From contig NC_049987.1 in NCBI RefSeq assembly GCF_000003815.2, forward strand, positions 22,121,218-22,185,217: a DNA stretch of 64,000 nt, read 5' to 3'. The notes below the pieces were generated by a model. It worked only from the letters and a program-made list of their open reading frames with translations, had not been told where the DNA came from and searched no databases. Both the position numbers and the translations under genes were made by a program. The stretch comes from Branchiostoma floridae (lineage: Eukaryota; Chordata; Leptocardii; Amphioxiformes; Branchiostomatidae). Shown here in pieces: positions 23,189 to 35,469 of the stretch. Each line of letters begins with the position of its first letter. Within the stretch, counting starts at the first letter, position 1.

Positions 23189-23403
23189 ATGGTTGGACAA
23201 GTCCACTAGCCCCATTGTCCAGGGCAAGTAAAAGTAAGATTTGCAAAAGAATTCCATTGCTGTCAGTGAAAATGCACATAAAAGTTACATTTGAAGTTTG
23301 GACAAGTAAAAAAAAAATGGTTCATGCAAGTAAATTTTCCATGTGCTTGCTTTTTAAGTTGCCCAATAGGTTAAGTGAATTTCAGAGAACTTGTCCAACC
23401 CTG
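23189..23403. mobile_element. hAT-like non-autonomous element (GTTGGACAAGTCC ends)
   Basis: The left end TATGGTTGGACAAGTCCACT and the right end AACTTGTCCAACCCTG are inverted. Related copies are at 28149-28824 and 29318-29641. The CAGGG-type terminus suits hAT, but no clear target duplication was found here. Confidence 0.65.
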
Positions 23404-25939
23404 TCTGTTCCCCAAAACCACACAGAAGTAAGACAAAGAAGAGAATATTGGCAGGACAGCGGTCAGTATTGGTCAGTCACCTTTATTTCAGAAATCCATT
23501 CCCTGGCTTGACAGAAGTCTGTATGTAAGGCACAGATATGTAGACACCATGCAGAGCAGATTCAGGTCATCCACAGCTCAAGCATTTCATAACAACTGCT
23601 CAGTGTAAGATGCCATCATCAGGCAGTTGGTAAAAATAAAAAAAATTATTATTATTATCAGCGATACATCTAGTCGTAGATATTGGTTAAACTATGTGGT
23701 AAAGTCACATTAAATTTGCTTGCATTTTTTTTAATCGATCGACAATGATTTTTTTTGCCTAATTCTGGTGAGTGATCAATATTTTGTGATCTCTTGGCTG
23801 ATTTCATAGAAACAGCACAATGCTCCCTATCATCTCATATACTACTGATGACTACAAATGCCATGTTATTTTTCAGGTCATGTCTTCTCCTTTTTTCTCC
23901 AGCAAACTCTTGCTACAGACTACAAAATGAGCAGAAGAGAAAACTTCTTTAGAATCTATGCAAGATCACAGCAAAACGATAGAAAAATCGGCCAAATTTG
24001 GAAGCTCATTATCCGCTTTTCTGTCCAAGAAATGTGCCATGTTGCCAGAGACTCGTGTGAAGGCCAGAGGACATATCAAGGATAGTTGTTAAAAGTTTTT
24101 TTTGCAGATGCACATTACCAGGAGAAGAACAATCGAAACAACTGCCTTGTTGGATTGAGTTTACTTTCAGTTTTCAAGATGGGAATGCAAACCATGAACA
24201 GGTCTTACATCAGAACAAGTTATGCAGCATGTCTTATATGCATCCGTCAACATCAATCTAAGAAGTTTTTTTTTGAGGTGGGGGGGGGGGGGTCCAATGG
24301 CCTCCTCAAGGTGCAACACAAGATATCGTAAGAATTACCAGATTGACTAAAGAAATCCACAAGAAAAGTCGCTTGGAGATGTGCAAGATATAATAATAAT
24401 AGCAGATTCCGTGCAAAAGCAACAATTTGGTCCGTGATTAGGCTTGCCTGATTAAGTTTCCTGTTTAAGGCTGTAGTGGTGCTAATACATAGATACATAC
24501 CTACATAATCAAGTTCACTAGGTTATGTCAAACAGTTACATGGTAGGTAGAGGGCTAGTTACCAGCCCACAAACAGTGTTCACTAGACAGAAGAGTAAGA
24601 TGGACAAATGCTTAAAGAGAAGAAATGAAATCTCATGAAAGTTACAACATGTTTAGCACACTCCTGTAGAGATGTTACAAGCCTTGAGATGGAATTACCT
24701 GAAGTACATGTGACACACTTTGTAACGCACAATTAAACAGCTGTATAATTGGAATCATGCAGTAATGCCTCATTAATAACTGCGTGTTACACAATGAGTG
24801 GCAGCTAACCAGCATTGTAGTGGAATGTACCAAGGAATGTGGATGTTATCTTCACAAAAGTGGAATGCGCTAATCAATACACTTAACAGGAATGTAAGAG
24901 GCAATGATATTCTATAAGATGACATGGAATGAAACATTACAAGGGCTTGTATGATATTTGAGGTTTTGGCATTGTCTAGCTACAAGCTAACCAACCACCA
25001 AATAACCAATTGTGACCAGTAATAGTTTTCAGAATGCAAAGTTTCAGCGCACATATGATCTCCCCTGTCTATTGTTGGTGTTAGTTTCAAGGTCACTGCT
25101 ACATTTCAAGGTCATTAAGGTCCAAGTTTATTGTGTTACAAAGTATGATCATACAAGAGACATGCGACAGCTTATCTTTTTCCCAGCACACAAAAGATCT
25201 TTATTGCCAGCCAAATGGCCCCAAATCATAACCCCTAACCTATGACCTCAGTAGCAGGTCAATCTCTCGGGAAAATATAAAAGTTCAAAGTTCAACAAAA
25301 ACATATATGGCTGAAAGAAAATTGTTGGAATGAAATTTATAAATCTAACATTGTGTTTCATGTGTATAGCACCCCCCAATTCTGAAGTATTATGTTTTCT
25401 CAAGAGAAAAGATCACACCTTGAACTTGGAGCAGAAAAGCTGTGAGGGAAGTGAGAAACTTCAATAGCAAAAGGTGAAAAAGTAACTGTCACTTCATTGT
25501 TGGTGTGTAGATAGGGTCAAGTCCAGAGAACGAACAAACAGAACAGAAAGTCAACAAGCAACCAGGCAGAAACAAGCAAACTGCGAAACGAAGAAAACAA
25601 AAGAAGCCAAAGCACTGCCCAAAATAAATTCTTTCATATCTATATCGCTATTGCCGTCAACTAATTTTTCTGCATACCCCCTATAATGACACGAAGTCCA
25701 TTTCAACTTGCATAATATATGGACAATCACCCTTCTCTCACCTCTATGGGGAAATCTTACAAAACTATGGGTCGAAGTACATTGCCTAAATCGGTCTACT
25801 GGGATATTGGAGGGCTATTCCTGGTAACATATGCCGCAAGCAATACATGCCTGGGTATTACTATGCTTTCTCCTTCTGAATTTTATCAAAACAGTACACT
25901 AAGATTCTTGTACCAATAAGGGTCATTTGAGGCTGACTA
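23404..25939. other. intergenic, nothing recognised
   Basis: AT-rich DNA. A 13-base G run lies near 24280-24292. Short open frames (for example 23858-24085) show no conserved motif, good codon pattern or splice context. Confidence 0.45.
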
Positions 25940-26345
25940 TAGACAGTCTAGCTTGGCAATGGACAATCTAGCCCATCTGTGCAGTCTAGCATAGTCCAGG
26001 TCAACCTAGCATGACCATAGTAAATCTAGCCTGTCCATGGACAATCTAGCTTGGCCATGGGCAATCTAGTTTGGCTATTAACTATCTAGCTTCACCATGG
26101 GCAATCTAGCTCATTCATGGCCAATCTAGCTTAGTAATAGACAACCTAGCTAGGCCATGACCTAGCTAGCTCATTCACAACCTAGCTTGGCCATGGACAA
26201 TGTAGCCTGTCCACAAACATACTAGCATGATCATGTACAGCCTAGCTTGACCATGAAAAATCTAGCATGACCAGATAATAGTCAGTGATCTAGCATTACC
26301 ATGGGCAATCTAGCTTGACCATGAGCAGTTTAGCAATCTTGACAT
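25940..26345. repeat. minisatellite, about 21-24 bp unit (CTAGC core)
   Basis: About 18 imperfect units of the type 'CAATCTAGCTTGGCCATGGA'. They are too diverged to suggest recent expansion. Confidence 0.85.
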
Positions 26346-26949
26346 TGTCTTGATATACTAACTAACCTTATTTGGCAAATTGTAGCTGGTTTGTTTACAT
26401 GAGATCCATTTGCAGTAAGACTTTTTTTAGCACACAAAAACAAAAACTAACAGGAACTGCTGCAAAACGTTGTTTTGCATGGAGTTTAAGTGAAAGCGGC
26501 TTGAACGCATCAAGTATTGCTAAAGAAGTATGATGTTGGATTACAAATATAGGTTTGAACAACACTTTATCATTGTGAAGTCATGGATGTGGCAGGTACA
26601 TGCACAGCACTGGCACTATGATCTAACAAAGGCCACTGATGAGACAGACGTCTTACGTCCACCAGAATCGAAGCAGGACTCAGAAACAGGACAAAACTTG
26701 CTTGCCTTTGAAGACACCTTTTTTTTTAGTTCATCCTGACTTCAGAAATCCTCCCCAACATTGAACAGGAACGGGATATTTCTACACGTCCTTTTAACCA
26801 TCCACGACGTCATAATGTTTAAGCGTTATTCTTCGTTGGAGCGGGAACTTCAATGATAATCCTAGGTGTCACCCTGGAGTGACAGGTAATGGTGCTGCTG
26901 GGTTCTGCGCCCGGGCGGAGTTGTTCAGCGTCCTCGGGCCAACGCTGCC
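26346..26949 (-). other. 3' flank of the profilin-like exon
   Basis: Just past the stop codon is a GC-rich stretch (26880-26949), which may be 3' UTR. No clear AATAAA signal was found. The rest is AT-rich and shows nothing. Confidence 0.4.
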
Positions 26950-27047
26950 TCAGTAGCCAGCGTTCTTCAGGTAATCTGCTAGCTTTTCAACAACATCGTT
27001 GCATGCTCCGGGTTGCATGGTGGTATCATACATGCCAATGAGGATAC
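26950..27047 (-). CDS. profilin, last coding exon
   Basis: After the acceptor TTCCACCCTGCAG the exon reads, in phase 1, ILIGMYDTTMQPGACNDVVE then KLADYLKNAGY and a stop. This fits the profilin C-terminus: a beta strand ending in 'IGMYD', then 'M.PG.CN.VVE.L.DYL' for the last helix, as in plant and many invertebrate profilins. Profilin binds G-actin and poly-proline ligands; this end forms part of both faces. The upstream exons (about 95 residues) were not found between here and 39 kb on either strand, so the gene is incomplete as read. It could be an orphan exon, or the intron may be very long. The promoter-like exon at 35830-36000 is one possible 5' end. Confidence 0.78.
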
Positions 27048-27571
27048 CTGCAGGGTGGAACACATCCGTAAATAGTCTCAAAATAAGGTTGGTTGATCAA
27101 TTTAACAGTTTTCTTATGTCAGGGTTCTCACCAGCACAGTTGAGCAAAGGGGGACCCCTAATCTTATTTATCTTTTTGTTAATTTTCTGTCATTTTTATC
27201 TATGGTTGCACGGCTCGGTGACTGACACTGCTTTGTTTCAACCAGCATAGGATGCTAACCTGTTCTGCAACAAATTTTCAGAAAGTTGGCCTTATTTCAT
27301 AAAAATTTGGCCCTCAAAATGCAGCAAATGATAAAGACGATGCAGGAAAGAGTGTTTAAGGGGGTGACTGCTACCTCATATGACATACCTGCACTACCTG
27401 TCACCTGAGAAGCCCCTACGCTGTGAGAACGCTGTACATACACAACCTAATTATTCTGCTATATAAATGCTCTGACTGTCTTCTTTGCTGTCTTCTTCAG
27501 TGCAGTTAACATTTGTAGAGAAGTGATAGTTAGGTTAACATTCAAGAACACATTCCTTTCAGATAGTTGTG
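27048..27571. other. intron or intergenic, nothing certain
   Basis: AT-rich. About 27120-27330 shares phrases (CACCAGCACAGTTGAGC.A, GGCCCTCA) with 30205-30345, so it may be a diverged hAT-like element. Confidence 0.4.
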
Positions 27572-27899
27572 CAGGGCTCTACCCAGCTCGAAATTTCCGT
27601 CAGCCAATTCCCATTGCCGCGAAAACACTATTCCAGGAGTCAAAGAGAGACTGAACTGAGACCTTGAAAAACGGGTTTTAATGAGATTATCGTATGCGAA
27701 AGGGCGCCGACACACATTGTCAACAATCATAACAATAGCAAAACAAACAGTATGTGGCTTTTACGGCCGTGGATGGCAACCCCAAGCGGCCTGTTGCTTC
27801 CACCAAGGAGTTTTTATCAGATTTTTGTCCGTCAAGGTTGACGGATTGGTTTTAAATTTCTGTCAATTGACGGAAAAACGGACGCTGGCTAGAGCCCTG
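27572..27899. mobile_element. hAT-like non-autonomous element with 8-bp target duplication
   Basis: The ends are CAGGGCTCTACCCAGC and GCTGGCTAGAGCCCTG, inverted. They are flanked by TAGTTGTG on both sides (27564-27571 and 27900-27907), an exact 8-bp target site duplication as expected for hAT transposition. No transposase. Confidence 0.92.
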
Positions 27900-28148
27900 T
27901 AGTTGTGATTTTATTAGTATAAAATTTTAGGGTTTTCAATTGTAAGTTTTACTCGGATTGTTCCCTTTAACATTGAAACCTGAAAAAAAAAAGATTGAAC
28001 TCTGACTCTGACGCAAAGATACATAATGAAAGAAACCACAGTGCTGAAGATGACCAATGCTTCAAACCAATTGTTAGTTTTGCACTGACTGAGTAAAGAT
28101 AATGTAAAATGCCTATTAATTCCCTGCAAACTAATGTGACTTTACAGT

Positions 28149-28824
28149 CAGGGTTGGACAAATCCATTTTCCTGTTTGCAAGTGAAAGTAGTGGTCCGGC
28201 AAGCAAATGTCCTGCTGTACTTCCCCGAATGGGCCAGTGAGATTTTTCCATGTGTGCATTTTTTTTAGGAGTTGGTAGTAGGGGTGGGTACCAGTACAGA
28301 AAATTCAGGTCCAGGTCCGGTTCAGGTCCAGAGGATCAGGTCCAGGTCCGGACCTGAACCTGATTCAGTATGACTCATACCAATGGTCCATTTTTCTACA
28401 CAGAAATCTGTTTGGTGGAGTATTAGACTTACACTGGCGTTTAAAATCCTACAACGCTAACTGCACATGTACGATTGGCTGTAAAACTTGTTAGAAATTA
28501 CTATAAACTCTACTCTACTTCAATCTTGTTATTTTCGTCCACCTGCAAGCGCCAAAACATGTGAATGCCGGATAAAATAATCCGTTAATTTTCTAATCAA
28601 TCCAACATCCGGTTCACCTAATTTTTTCAGGTCTGGTTTTTCTGGACCGGTCCAAATAAGAAAATAATATTTTGTAAAATGGCTTCGAGGAGCTTTTTTC
28701 CACAGAATAATGAAAGGATTAACTTGCTGCAAATATGATTAAAATTTTTGACTGTTGAAAAGTTGGTTTGAGCCAGTACATTTTCTGTAACAACCTGAAG
28801 TTTTTTTAAACATATCAAACCCTG
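28149..28824. mobile_element. hAT-like element split by a nested element
   Basis: It begins CAGGGTTGGACAAATCCA (compare 23403 and 29641) and resumes after 28662 with AGTTGGTTTGAGCCAGTACA to end at TCAAACCCTG. The 28280-28662 element lies in the middle. The two outer parts together match the element at 29318-29641. Confidence 0.65.
28280..28662. mobile_element. MITE-like element, AGGGGTGGGTACCAGTACAG end
   Basis: It starts AGGGGTGGGTACCAGTACAG, continues with CAGGTCCGGACCTGAACCTG and ends near TGGACCGGTCCAAATAAGAA. It is an inverted, slightly shortened copy of 29642-30040. Confidence 0.75.
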
Positions 28825-29317
28825 ACTGCATCTTCATATATTACCGGTAACACCCAAAGGGGACTAGAATGAAATGTTCAACACAACATGTTGAACAAGT
28901 TCAAACAGAACTAACAAAATATTCAGGTTTGAGTGAGCAGGAGGGAAACCTGCAACAGGAGTAGTCGGAAAACTTCAAGTTCAAACTGTCAAAACTGGAC
29001 AACTTCAAGTTCAAACTGTCAAAACTGCTTGAGAAATTCTTAAACATGATCTAGACACAGTTTTTCCCGATATCTGCGAGCAGACAGCTTGTTGCCGATA
29101 GCTTTTTTCAGTGTCTGCATGGAAATTTTGTTGCATCCCGACAATGGGTGGATCATAGATGGCCAGTCTCGTCATTCCTGATATTCTCATGTTTAAAAAC
29201 ATGCTAGTGAGATACGAAGAGAACATCATCTGATCAGTCCTGAGCAGAAAAGCTGATGGTTCTGCCGCCATTTTGAAAATTGCTTGATGTGTTATGGCTG
29301 CAATCCATGCGCCATGG

Positions 29318-29641
29318 CAGGGATAAACAAGTCCACTAGCCCTATTGTCCAGGGCAAGTGAATGTGCTGTTCGGGCAAGTGCATGTCCTACCCCACTTGT
29401 CCGATCGGGCAAGTAAAATTTTTCCATTGATTTTAGTGCAATTTTGGTATACTTGTTACTTTTTACAGTCATGACATCAAGCAATTGTCTACAGAGAATT
29501 CCATTGCTGGAAGTGAAAATGCATATACTAGTAACAGTGACATTTGAATTTTGGGCAAGTGAAAAATTGGTTCGGGCAAGTACATTTTTTATGTGCTTGC
29601 CCGATAGGACAAGTGGATTTTAGAAAACTTGTTCAACCCTG
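29318..29641. mobile_element. hAT-like element (CAGGG...AACAAGTCC ends)
   Basis: The left end CAGGGATAAACAAGTCCACT and the right end AACTTGTTCAACCCTG are inverted. The interior repeats 'GGGCAAGT' several times. It abuts the next element at 29641/29642. The open frame of 157 codons at 29011-29484 overlaps it and has no recognisable domain. Confidence 0.7.
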
Positions 29642-30040
29642 AGGGGTGGGTACCAGTACAAAACCGTTTTTTTCTTATTGGACCGGTCCAGAAAAAATTT
29701 GGTGGACTGGATGTTGGACCTATCAAAAAATGAACAGATTATATGATCGGGAATTCATACGCTTTGGGGCTTACCGGTCGAGGAAAATAGCAAGAGCGAA
29801 GTAGAGTCGAGTCTATAGTCATTTCTACCAAGTTTTACAGTCAATCGTACAGAGGCAGTCCGCCTTGTAGGATTTTAAAAGGCCAATGGGAGTCGAATTT
29901 TTTGGTCGCGAAATGGACCATTGTTTTGAGTATCATACGTTCACAAGTTCTCACATACTGAATCAGGCCCAGCTTCAGGTCCGGACCTGATCCTCTGGGC
30001 CTGAACCAGACCTGAATGTTCTGTACCGGTACCCTCCCCT
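29642..30040. mobile_element. MITE-like element, complete copy
   Basis: The ends AGGGGTGGGTACCAGTACA and TGTACCGGTACCCTCCCCT are inverted. It contains TTGGACCGGTCCAGAAAAA and CAGGTCCGGACCTGATCC and is the reverse of 28280-28662. Confidence 0.8.
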
Positions 30041-30421
30041 ACTGTAATTTGTGTAAATGCGCTGGGATTTAATTTTGCGGAAGCGGAAAAAGGACTGTTC
30101 GTGGTGGTTTTAATTTTGAGGTAGCACTATGCACTGTAGGCTCTTAATGACATGGAAAAAATAAAACCACCGCGAACATTTCTGCATTTACGGTATCAAC
30201 TATATGTACCAGGAGGCTCTTGCCAGTGCAGCCGAGCATAGGGGGCCCTACGCTGTGATTTGGGCCCTGTGACAAAAAATGTTGGTCTTACTTTGTTAAA
30301 TTTGGCCCTCACATAGCACAAAATACACTTGCACTGGTGATATTCATGACATTTCGAACATGGCCACCACCCCTCAGCCAATCAGAGCCCTGTAAATTAT
30401 TACTATGTCTATAACCACATA

Positions 30422-30752
30422 CAGGGCTCGAAATTCATTTTTGGGATTAGGTGCACTGGTGCACCCAGCTTAAAAAATTGGGCGTACCAAAAAATATTTG
30501 GGTGCACCACTTAAATTTAAGTAATAACCTAATAATAAAACTTAGATATACGCTATCAAATTCTTAAACAAGTAGCATGACAGAATTTTATTATCTTTCT
30601 AACACTTGAATGTCCAGAATATGATGTATACTAGTATACTTTGATATCTTTACATACATAAACATAAGAAAATATTTGGGTGCACCCACAGAAAATAATT
30701 GGGTGCACAGCTACAATTTTGGGTGCACCTGCACCCAGTATTTTGAGCCCTG
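30422..30752. mobile_element. hAT-like element with GTGCACC repeats
   Basis: The ends are CAGGGCTCGAAATTCATTTT and GTATTTTGAGCCCTG. Many GGTGCACC motifs occur inside. ACATA flanks both sides. 31356-31701 is the same element in opposite orientation. Confidence 0.8.
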
Positions 30753-30917
30753 ACATAGTGCAGAAAGGTGTGGCACTATTACAAAGATAAAAGTGTGGCA
30801 ATATGAAATCATTTGCATAAAATAGGGCCACACTAGTGGACTTGTCCAACCCTGCCTTGTGGGCGGAGCAACCCTATTTCCCCATGGTTAGCCTCATCCT
30901 ATGTTCTTAACATTACT

Positions 30918-31266
30918 CAGGGTTTGAAATACTTTTTTCTGCATACCTGCGCTGCACTGGTGCAGGTAACATTGAAAATTACCTGCATCAGACAAACTTT
31001 ACCTGCACCACTCCAAATTAGTAAAATGGATCATACTAAAATTGCTATGAAACCATTGCTATTTTTTTCTTTTATACTTTGTAGGTGTTAACAGTCAATA
31101 CAGCTAATAACAATCCATATACACCTACACCATAGGACATTTATGTATAAAACCCAGTACATGGACCAGTGCAGGTTAGGTGCAGGTAGACATCAGGAAT
31201 ACCTGCAAAGCTCCAATTTTACCTGCACTAACCTGCATAATTATGCAGGTGGTATTTTGAGCCCTG
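30918..31266. mobile_element. hAT-like element with ACCTGCA repeats
   Basis: The ends are CAGGGTTTGAAATACTTTTT and GGTATTTTGAGCCCTG. The interior repeats TTACCTGCAC and TGCAGGT. A second copy is at 32888-33228. Confidence 0.8.
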
Positions 31267-31355
31267 TACTTAACTCTTGTGTGATTTTGCCTACCAAGAA
31301 ACCTGCCTGAGAAAAGCATTTTGAGCCCTGCATGTACACCAAGACTTTTCCATAT

Positions 31356-31701
31356 CAGGGCTCGAAATACTGGGTGCACCCAAAATTGGAGCTATGCACC
31401 CAATTATTTTCTGTGGGTGAACAGGGTGCACCCAAATATTTTCTTGGGTTTATGTATGTTAAGATATCAAAGTATACTATCATACATCATATTCTTGATA
31501 TCTAAGTATTAGAAAGATAATAAAAAATTCTGTCACGGTACTTGTTTAAGAATTTGATAGCATGTAACTAAGTCTTGTTATTAGGTTTTTCTGACAGTCT
31601 ATTTAGATTTAAGTGGTGCACCCAACAATTTTTTGGTGCACCCAATTTTTTAAGCTGGGTGCACCAGTCCACCTAATCCCAAAAATGAATTTCGAGCCCT
31701 G
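31356..31701. mobile_element. hAT-like element, inverted copy of 30422-30752
   Basis: The ends are CAGGGCTCGAAATACTGGGT and GAATTTCGAGCCCTG, flanked by CATAT on both sides. The body matches the reverse complement of 30422-30752. Confidence 0.82.
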
Positions 31702-32212
31702 CATATTGAAAACTTCTAACGTGCTTATCACCTTTCAATAGATAACTCACTCCCACTCATCATCCGGTTTATTGTTTCTTATACACACATTGAGTTTATG
31801 ACTGGATTGTTTCTCATCGGAAATCAAAGCGTTTCAAACATTGTCACTCTCGCGTGGGCCATTAGCCAAGTCTTTTCAAACGGCCCAGGCATAAAAGAAC
31901 AGTTGTTGTTAAACTAAAAGATTTGGTGGGCCAGTCTTTTGATTTATAGTTATACACCTCAAGAATGTGGCCCCGTAGAAAGCAGCCTCTGTAAAACAAT
32001 TTGTCCGAAGTAAAGAAACTGCCCTTAGTGTCAATATTTGAACAGTTTATGTAGAAAAGATTGAAACAAATGCACAGGTGTTGCTTCAATTTTCCCTATC
32101 AATTTCTTTCCAGTGAAAAAAATACCTGTGTAAATCTACAGTTGTTTGTTCGTTCCGCATAACAGGTAAATCGCCTTAGGGCATAACACACCAGTTCTGT
32201 AGAGTACTGTAG

Positions 32213-32513
32213 GCAGCGTGCAAAATACCCACTTGCACATTGCAACCACTTTTTGCTTGGTGCAACTTACTTCTAAACTCAGGTTGCACAGCGTGCAACT
32301 TAGATTTTGAGCCTCATAACTTGATTTTGTTGTAAGAAAAAAATGGGCCAAGGCAGCTCTGTTCCATATCAGCCAAACATGTATGTATTGTACCTTTTTT
32401 TTTCCAGAAATTAGTGAATTGTAGGTGGTGCAACTTGAAATTCAGTTGTGCAACCTAGTTTTTGCCCCAGGTTGCACACTGTGCAACATGGCTCAGAAAA
32501 GTATTTTGTACAC
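32213..32513. mobile_element. hAT-like element, CAG.GT.CAAAATAC ends
   Basis: The left end reads GGCAGCGTGCAAAATACC and the right end GTATTTTGTACACTGCTGTA, an imperfect inverted pair. TTGCAC/GTGCAA motifs fill the interior. Confidence 0.6.
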
Positions 32514-32887
32514 TGCTGTAGGTACAAGCTCTGGAAGACCAGATTGATACCTTTCATTCCCTTACACTGGGAATGACCCCTACTCTTTTCCATAAGTGTG
32601 GTGGGTTCTTTAATATGCTCAATGACCCTCAAATGCTAAGAACTCATTTTCACCTGAGTCGAATGCCCGGCTGTCTCCGGCTTTAAATTTTTGTCCGTCC
32701 AATCATTGTTTGGGATCTCATTTTAGTTTTTAAATCTGCCATCTTATGAAAACTCATTTTCATCTCATGTAATGATGTTCAGATTTTAGGGACGGAATGT
32801 GTAAAAAAAATTTGTCTGTCCCAACAGGCAAATTTTCATCCCAGGACGAAGGGACGGGTCCTGGAGACAGCTATGGTTGAATAAGGA

Positions 32888-33228
32888 ACCGCTCGAAATA
32901 CTGTCTGCACACCTGCACTGGTGCAGGTAACATTGAATATTACCTGCACCAGAGAAATTTTACCTGCACCACTCTGAATTTAGGAAGTATGGATCATACT
33001 AAAATTGTTCAGGAACCATTGCTATTTCTTTTCTTTTACACTGAATAGGTGGTAACAGTCAATGCAGCTAATAACAATCCCTATAAAATCTAAATCAAAG
33101 GAAATTTATGTATAAAACCCAGAACATGGACCAGTGCAGGTTAGGTGCAGGTAGACACCAGAAGTACCTGCACAGCTCCAATTTTACCTGCACTAACCTG
33201 CATCATGCAGGTGGTATTTCGAGCCCTG
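32888..33228. mobile_element. hAT-like element, copy of 30918-31266
   Basis: It has the same ACCTGCAC / TGCAGGT interior and ends GGTATTTCGAGCCCTG. The left CAGGG has decayed (GGAACCGCTCGAAATAC). Confidence 0.75.
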
Positions 33229-33229
33229 A

Positions 33230-33345
33230 GCATTCATTGTTAAGTGCCCTTCCCAAGGCCAAGGGCAAACAGTGGGTACTGATTGGGATTCAAACTCAGA
33301 ACTATAGGTTTTAAGTCAACAATCCTACACACAAGACCAACTTTA
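33230..33345 (-). mobile_element. SINE fragment, reverse orientation
   Basis: AAGTGCCCTTCCCAAGG is the reverse of the SINE body motif, followed by GGGATTCAAACTCAGAACTA, an inverse B-box-like stretch. Partial and diverged. Confidence 0.5.
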
Positions 33346-33976
33346 AAGGGGGGTGTCTATTCTGGGTTCTCTGGTTTCAGTGGACACACCACACCTGGAT
33401 GAATGGAGGCCTTGTTTCCTGACTGCATTCATGTCCTGTGACATCATTCAAGACAGAAACTACTGATTTTCAGGCAAAAAATTATTTTCCCTCTATAGAA
33501 TCAAATAGAGTTTCATGAACATTTTGATCATACAAAAATGTTGTAATTTAGTTATAGAAAATGTCCACGAAAAAACTTGGCACAGTGGTGATGTGTTATG
33601 ATTATGGTTGGTCGACTCTTGAGATGTTAACATGGCTCCCTAAGGAAAAGACAAACGCACGGCAAACACTCCAACAGCTTTAGGTCCATTTGAAGGACCT
33701 CAAATCCTTCCAGCTACAATAAATTATGATTAGTTTTTTATAAAGGAATAACAGTGAGAGTGAGAGAGGGAATTGAACTCATGACCTTCTGATTCAGAGG
33801 TTGGTTTGACAGCCGTGAGACCACTTTATCCATGTTAAGTACATAAAATTTCAGTAAAAATGACAGCACAAGGACTTGAGTCCGGGACCCGGGCTAGGTA
33901 AACATGCAGGTGAGAAACAACAGTACCTTTGCATTCACGGCCAAAGATACATGCAATTACATTTGTAACATAAGAC
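33346..33976. other. intergenic with a tRNA-like fragment
   Basis: About 33768-33838 reads GGGAATTGAACTCATGACCT and so on, an inverse B-box with tRNA-like flanks, probably another SINE head. The rest shows nothing. Confidence 0.4.
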
Positions 33977-34073
33977 AGGGCTCGAAATACATTTTGGGGT
34001 CAACTTGCACTGGTGCACACTAATCTTACATGCACAAACTTGCATATGCGTTTGCACGTATTTCCAGCCTTGT
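33977..34073. mobile_element. short hAT-like element
   Basis: It starts CAGGGCTCGAAATACATTTT and ends GTATTTCCAGCCTTG, an inverted pair about 97 bp apart, with GCACTGGTGCAC inside: a deletion derivative of the neighbouring family. Confidence 0.65.
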
Positions 34074-34506
34074 AAGATAATATACATGCATTTTGTTCAT
34101 ATGCACACATATAAAATTATAAGTAACTTCATTTTTGTGCACTACATAAATGTATATTGGAGAAAATTTTTCACCATTACCCAAAAAACGATTGAACAGA
34201 TACAAAAATGTGTTCCCTGAAGGGACATACTGCATAGACAATTCTGTATGCAAATATCTCAACACAAATTTGATTTTTGTTCCAGATAATAGATGACATA
34301 TCCCTTAGAGATGCCAAATCTGATACCGAAAAATACCCAACCCATTCCTTGTAGGGATTTTCTAGCATTTCGAATACTTTTTGAGTAGTAAAACACATTT
34401 TGTCAGTTTTTAATGGCTTTGAAAAAGACTCAGGTCTAAAAGAGCAACATGTTTTCCGTTTGAAAGGGGTTAAAATCAATATTTGTGATGATGTCATCCA
34501 GAAAAA

Positions 34507-34915
34507 AAGGACGTGTTCCTAGGTGGACTGGGACAGCGTTCGCAATCCTAATATTGCAAATGCTACGTGCAGTGAGGACCGTAAAACAGTGTTCAAACAC
34601 AGCACAGCTGAGGTACAGTTGAGGTTTAAAAAAATCACTGCAAATTTGTCACAATTAGTAAATTCGCACCATTTCCTGTTCAATGTTCAGGCAGATTGGC
34701 CTATTAAAAAAAAGGACGTGTTCCTATGAGGACTGGGTTCGCAACGGTAATATTGCAAATGCTACGTGCAGTGAGTACCGTTAAACAGTGTTCAAACAAA
34801 GCACAGCTGAGGTACAGTTGAGGTTAAAAATCACAGCATATTTGTCACAAATTACTGACAAATTCGCACCATTTCCTGTTCAATGTTCAGGCAGACTGGC
34901 CTATTAAAAAAAAGG
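34507..34915. repeat. two-copy tandem repeat, about 200-bp unit
   Basis: The block GGACGTGTTCCTA to GCCTATTAAAAAAAAGGA occurs at 34507-34715 and again at about 34711-34915, with small deletions in the second. AATATTGCAAATGCTACGTG and CACAGCTGAGGTACAGTTGA are present in both. Confidence 0.9.
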
Positions 34916-35469
34916 AATAGTTTAAGAAACATTCTTTTAGGAACATCCCTGATTTCTGTTGTTCCTCTTCTGCCTTTCCTCTTTTACAGCCTACAGGTTT
35001 GCAACGTAACTCAATAAAAATTGATAAAATATTTACGAGCAAGATTTTAGCCACTTCCTGCTCAAATCACTCAAATTGTGCAGGCAAAAAAAATCAAGTA
35101 AGCTATCTTCCACGAAACTATGGGCTTATCAGTCTAAAAATCGTCTTTGCACATAGTTTGTGTCTCCTTTTCCTGGGAAATTTTCAGAATTTTACTCGTT
35201 TCCGGTGACAGACCTGTCTCACCACTTCTGCATAATCACTGCTTGTTCTTCCTGTCGGTACATAGCAGCGCCCCCCTCCCCACCTTTCAACCCAAAACCC
35301 TCCCCAAAACGCCCGAGCGAAGCAAAAACGGATCAAAATGACGTTCGTACAGCCATGTGAACGTGTTTTACAGTAAAATAAAACTGTTCAATGGGTTAAA
35401 AATGGGAATAGAGAGGTGAAACGGGGCACATTTGGAGTTGAAGTACCTGTTTTCTGGTACGTTCCAGTG

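Noticed and set aside
29011-29484. 157-codon minus-strand open frame
   Set aside because: It overlaps a hAT-like element, lacks motifs and has no splice or codon support.
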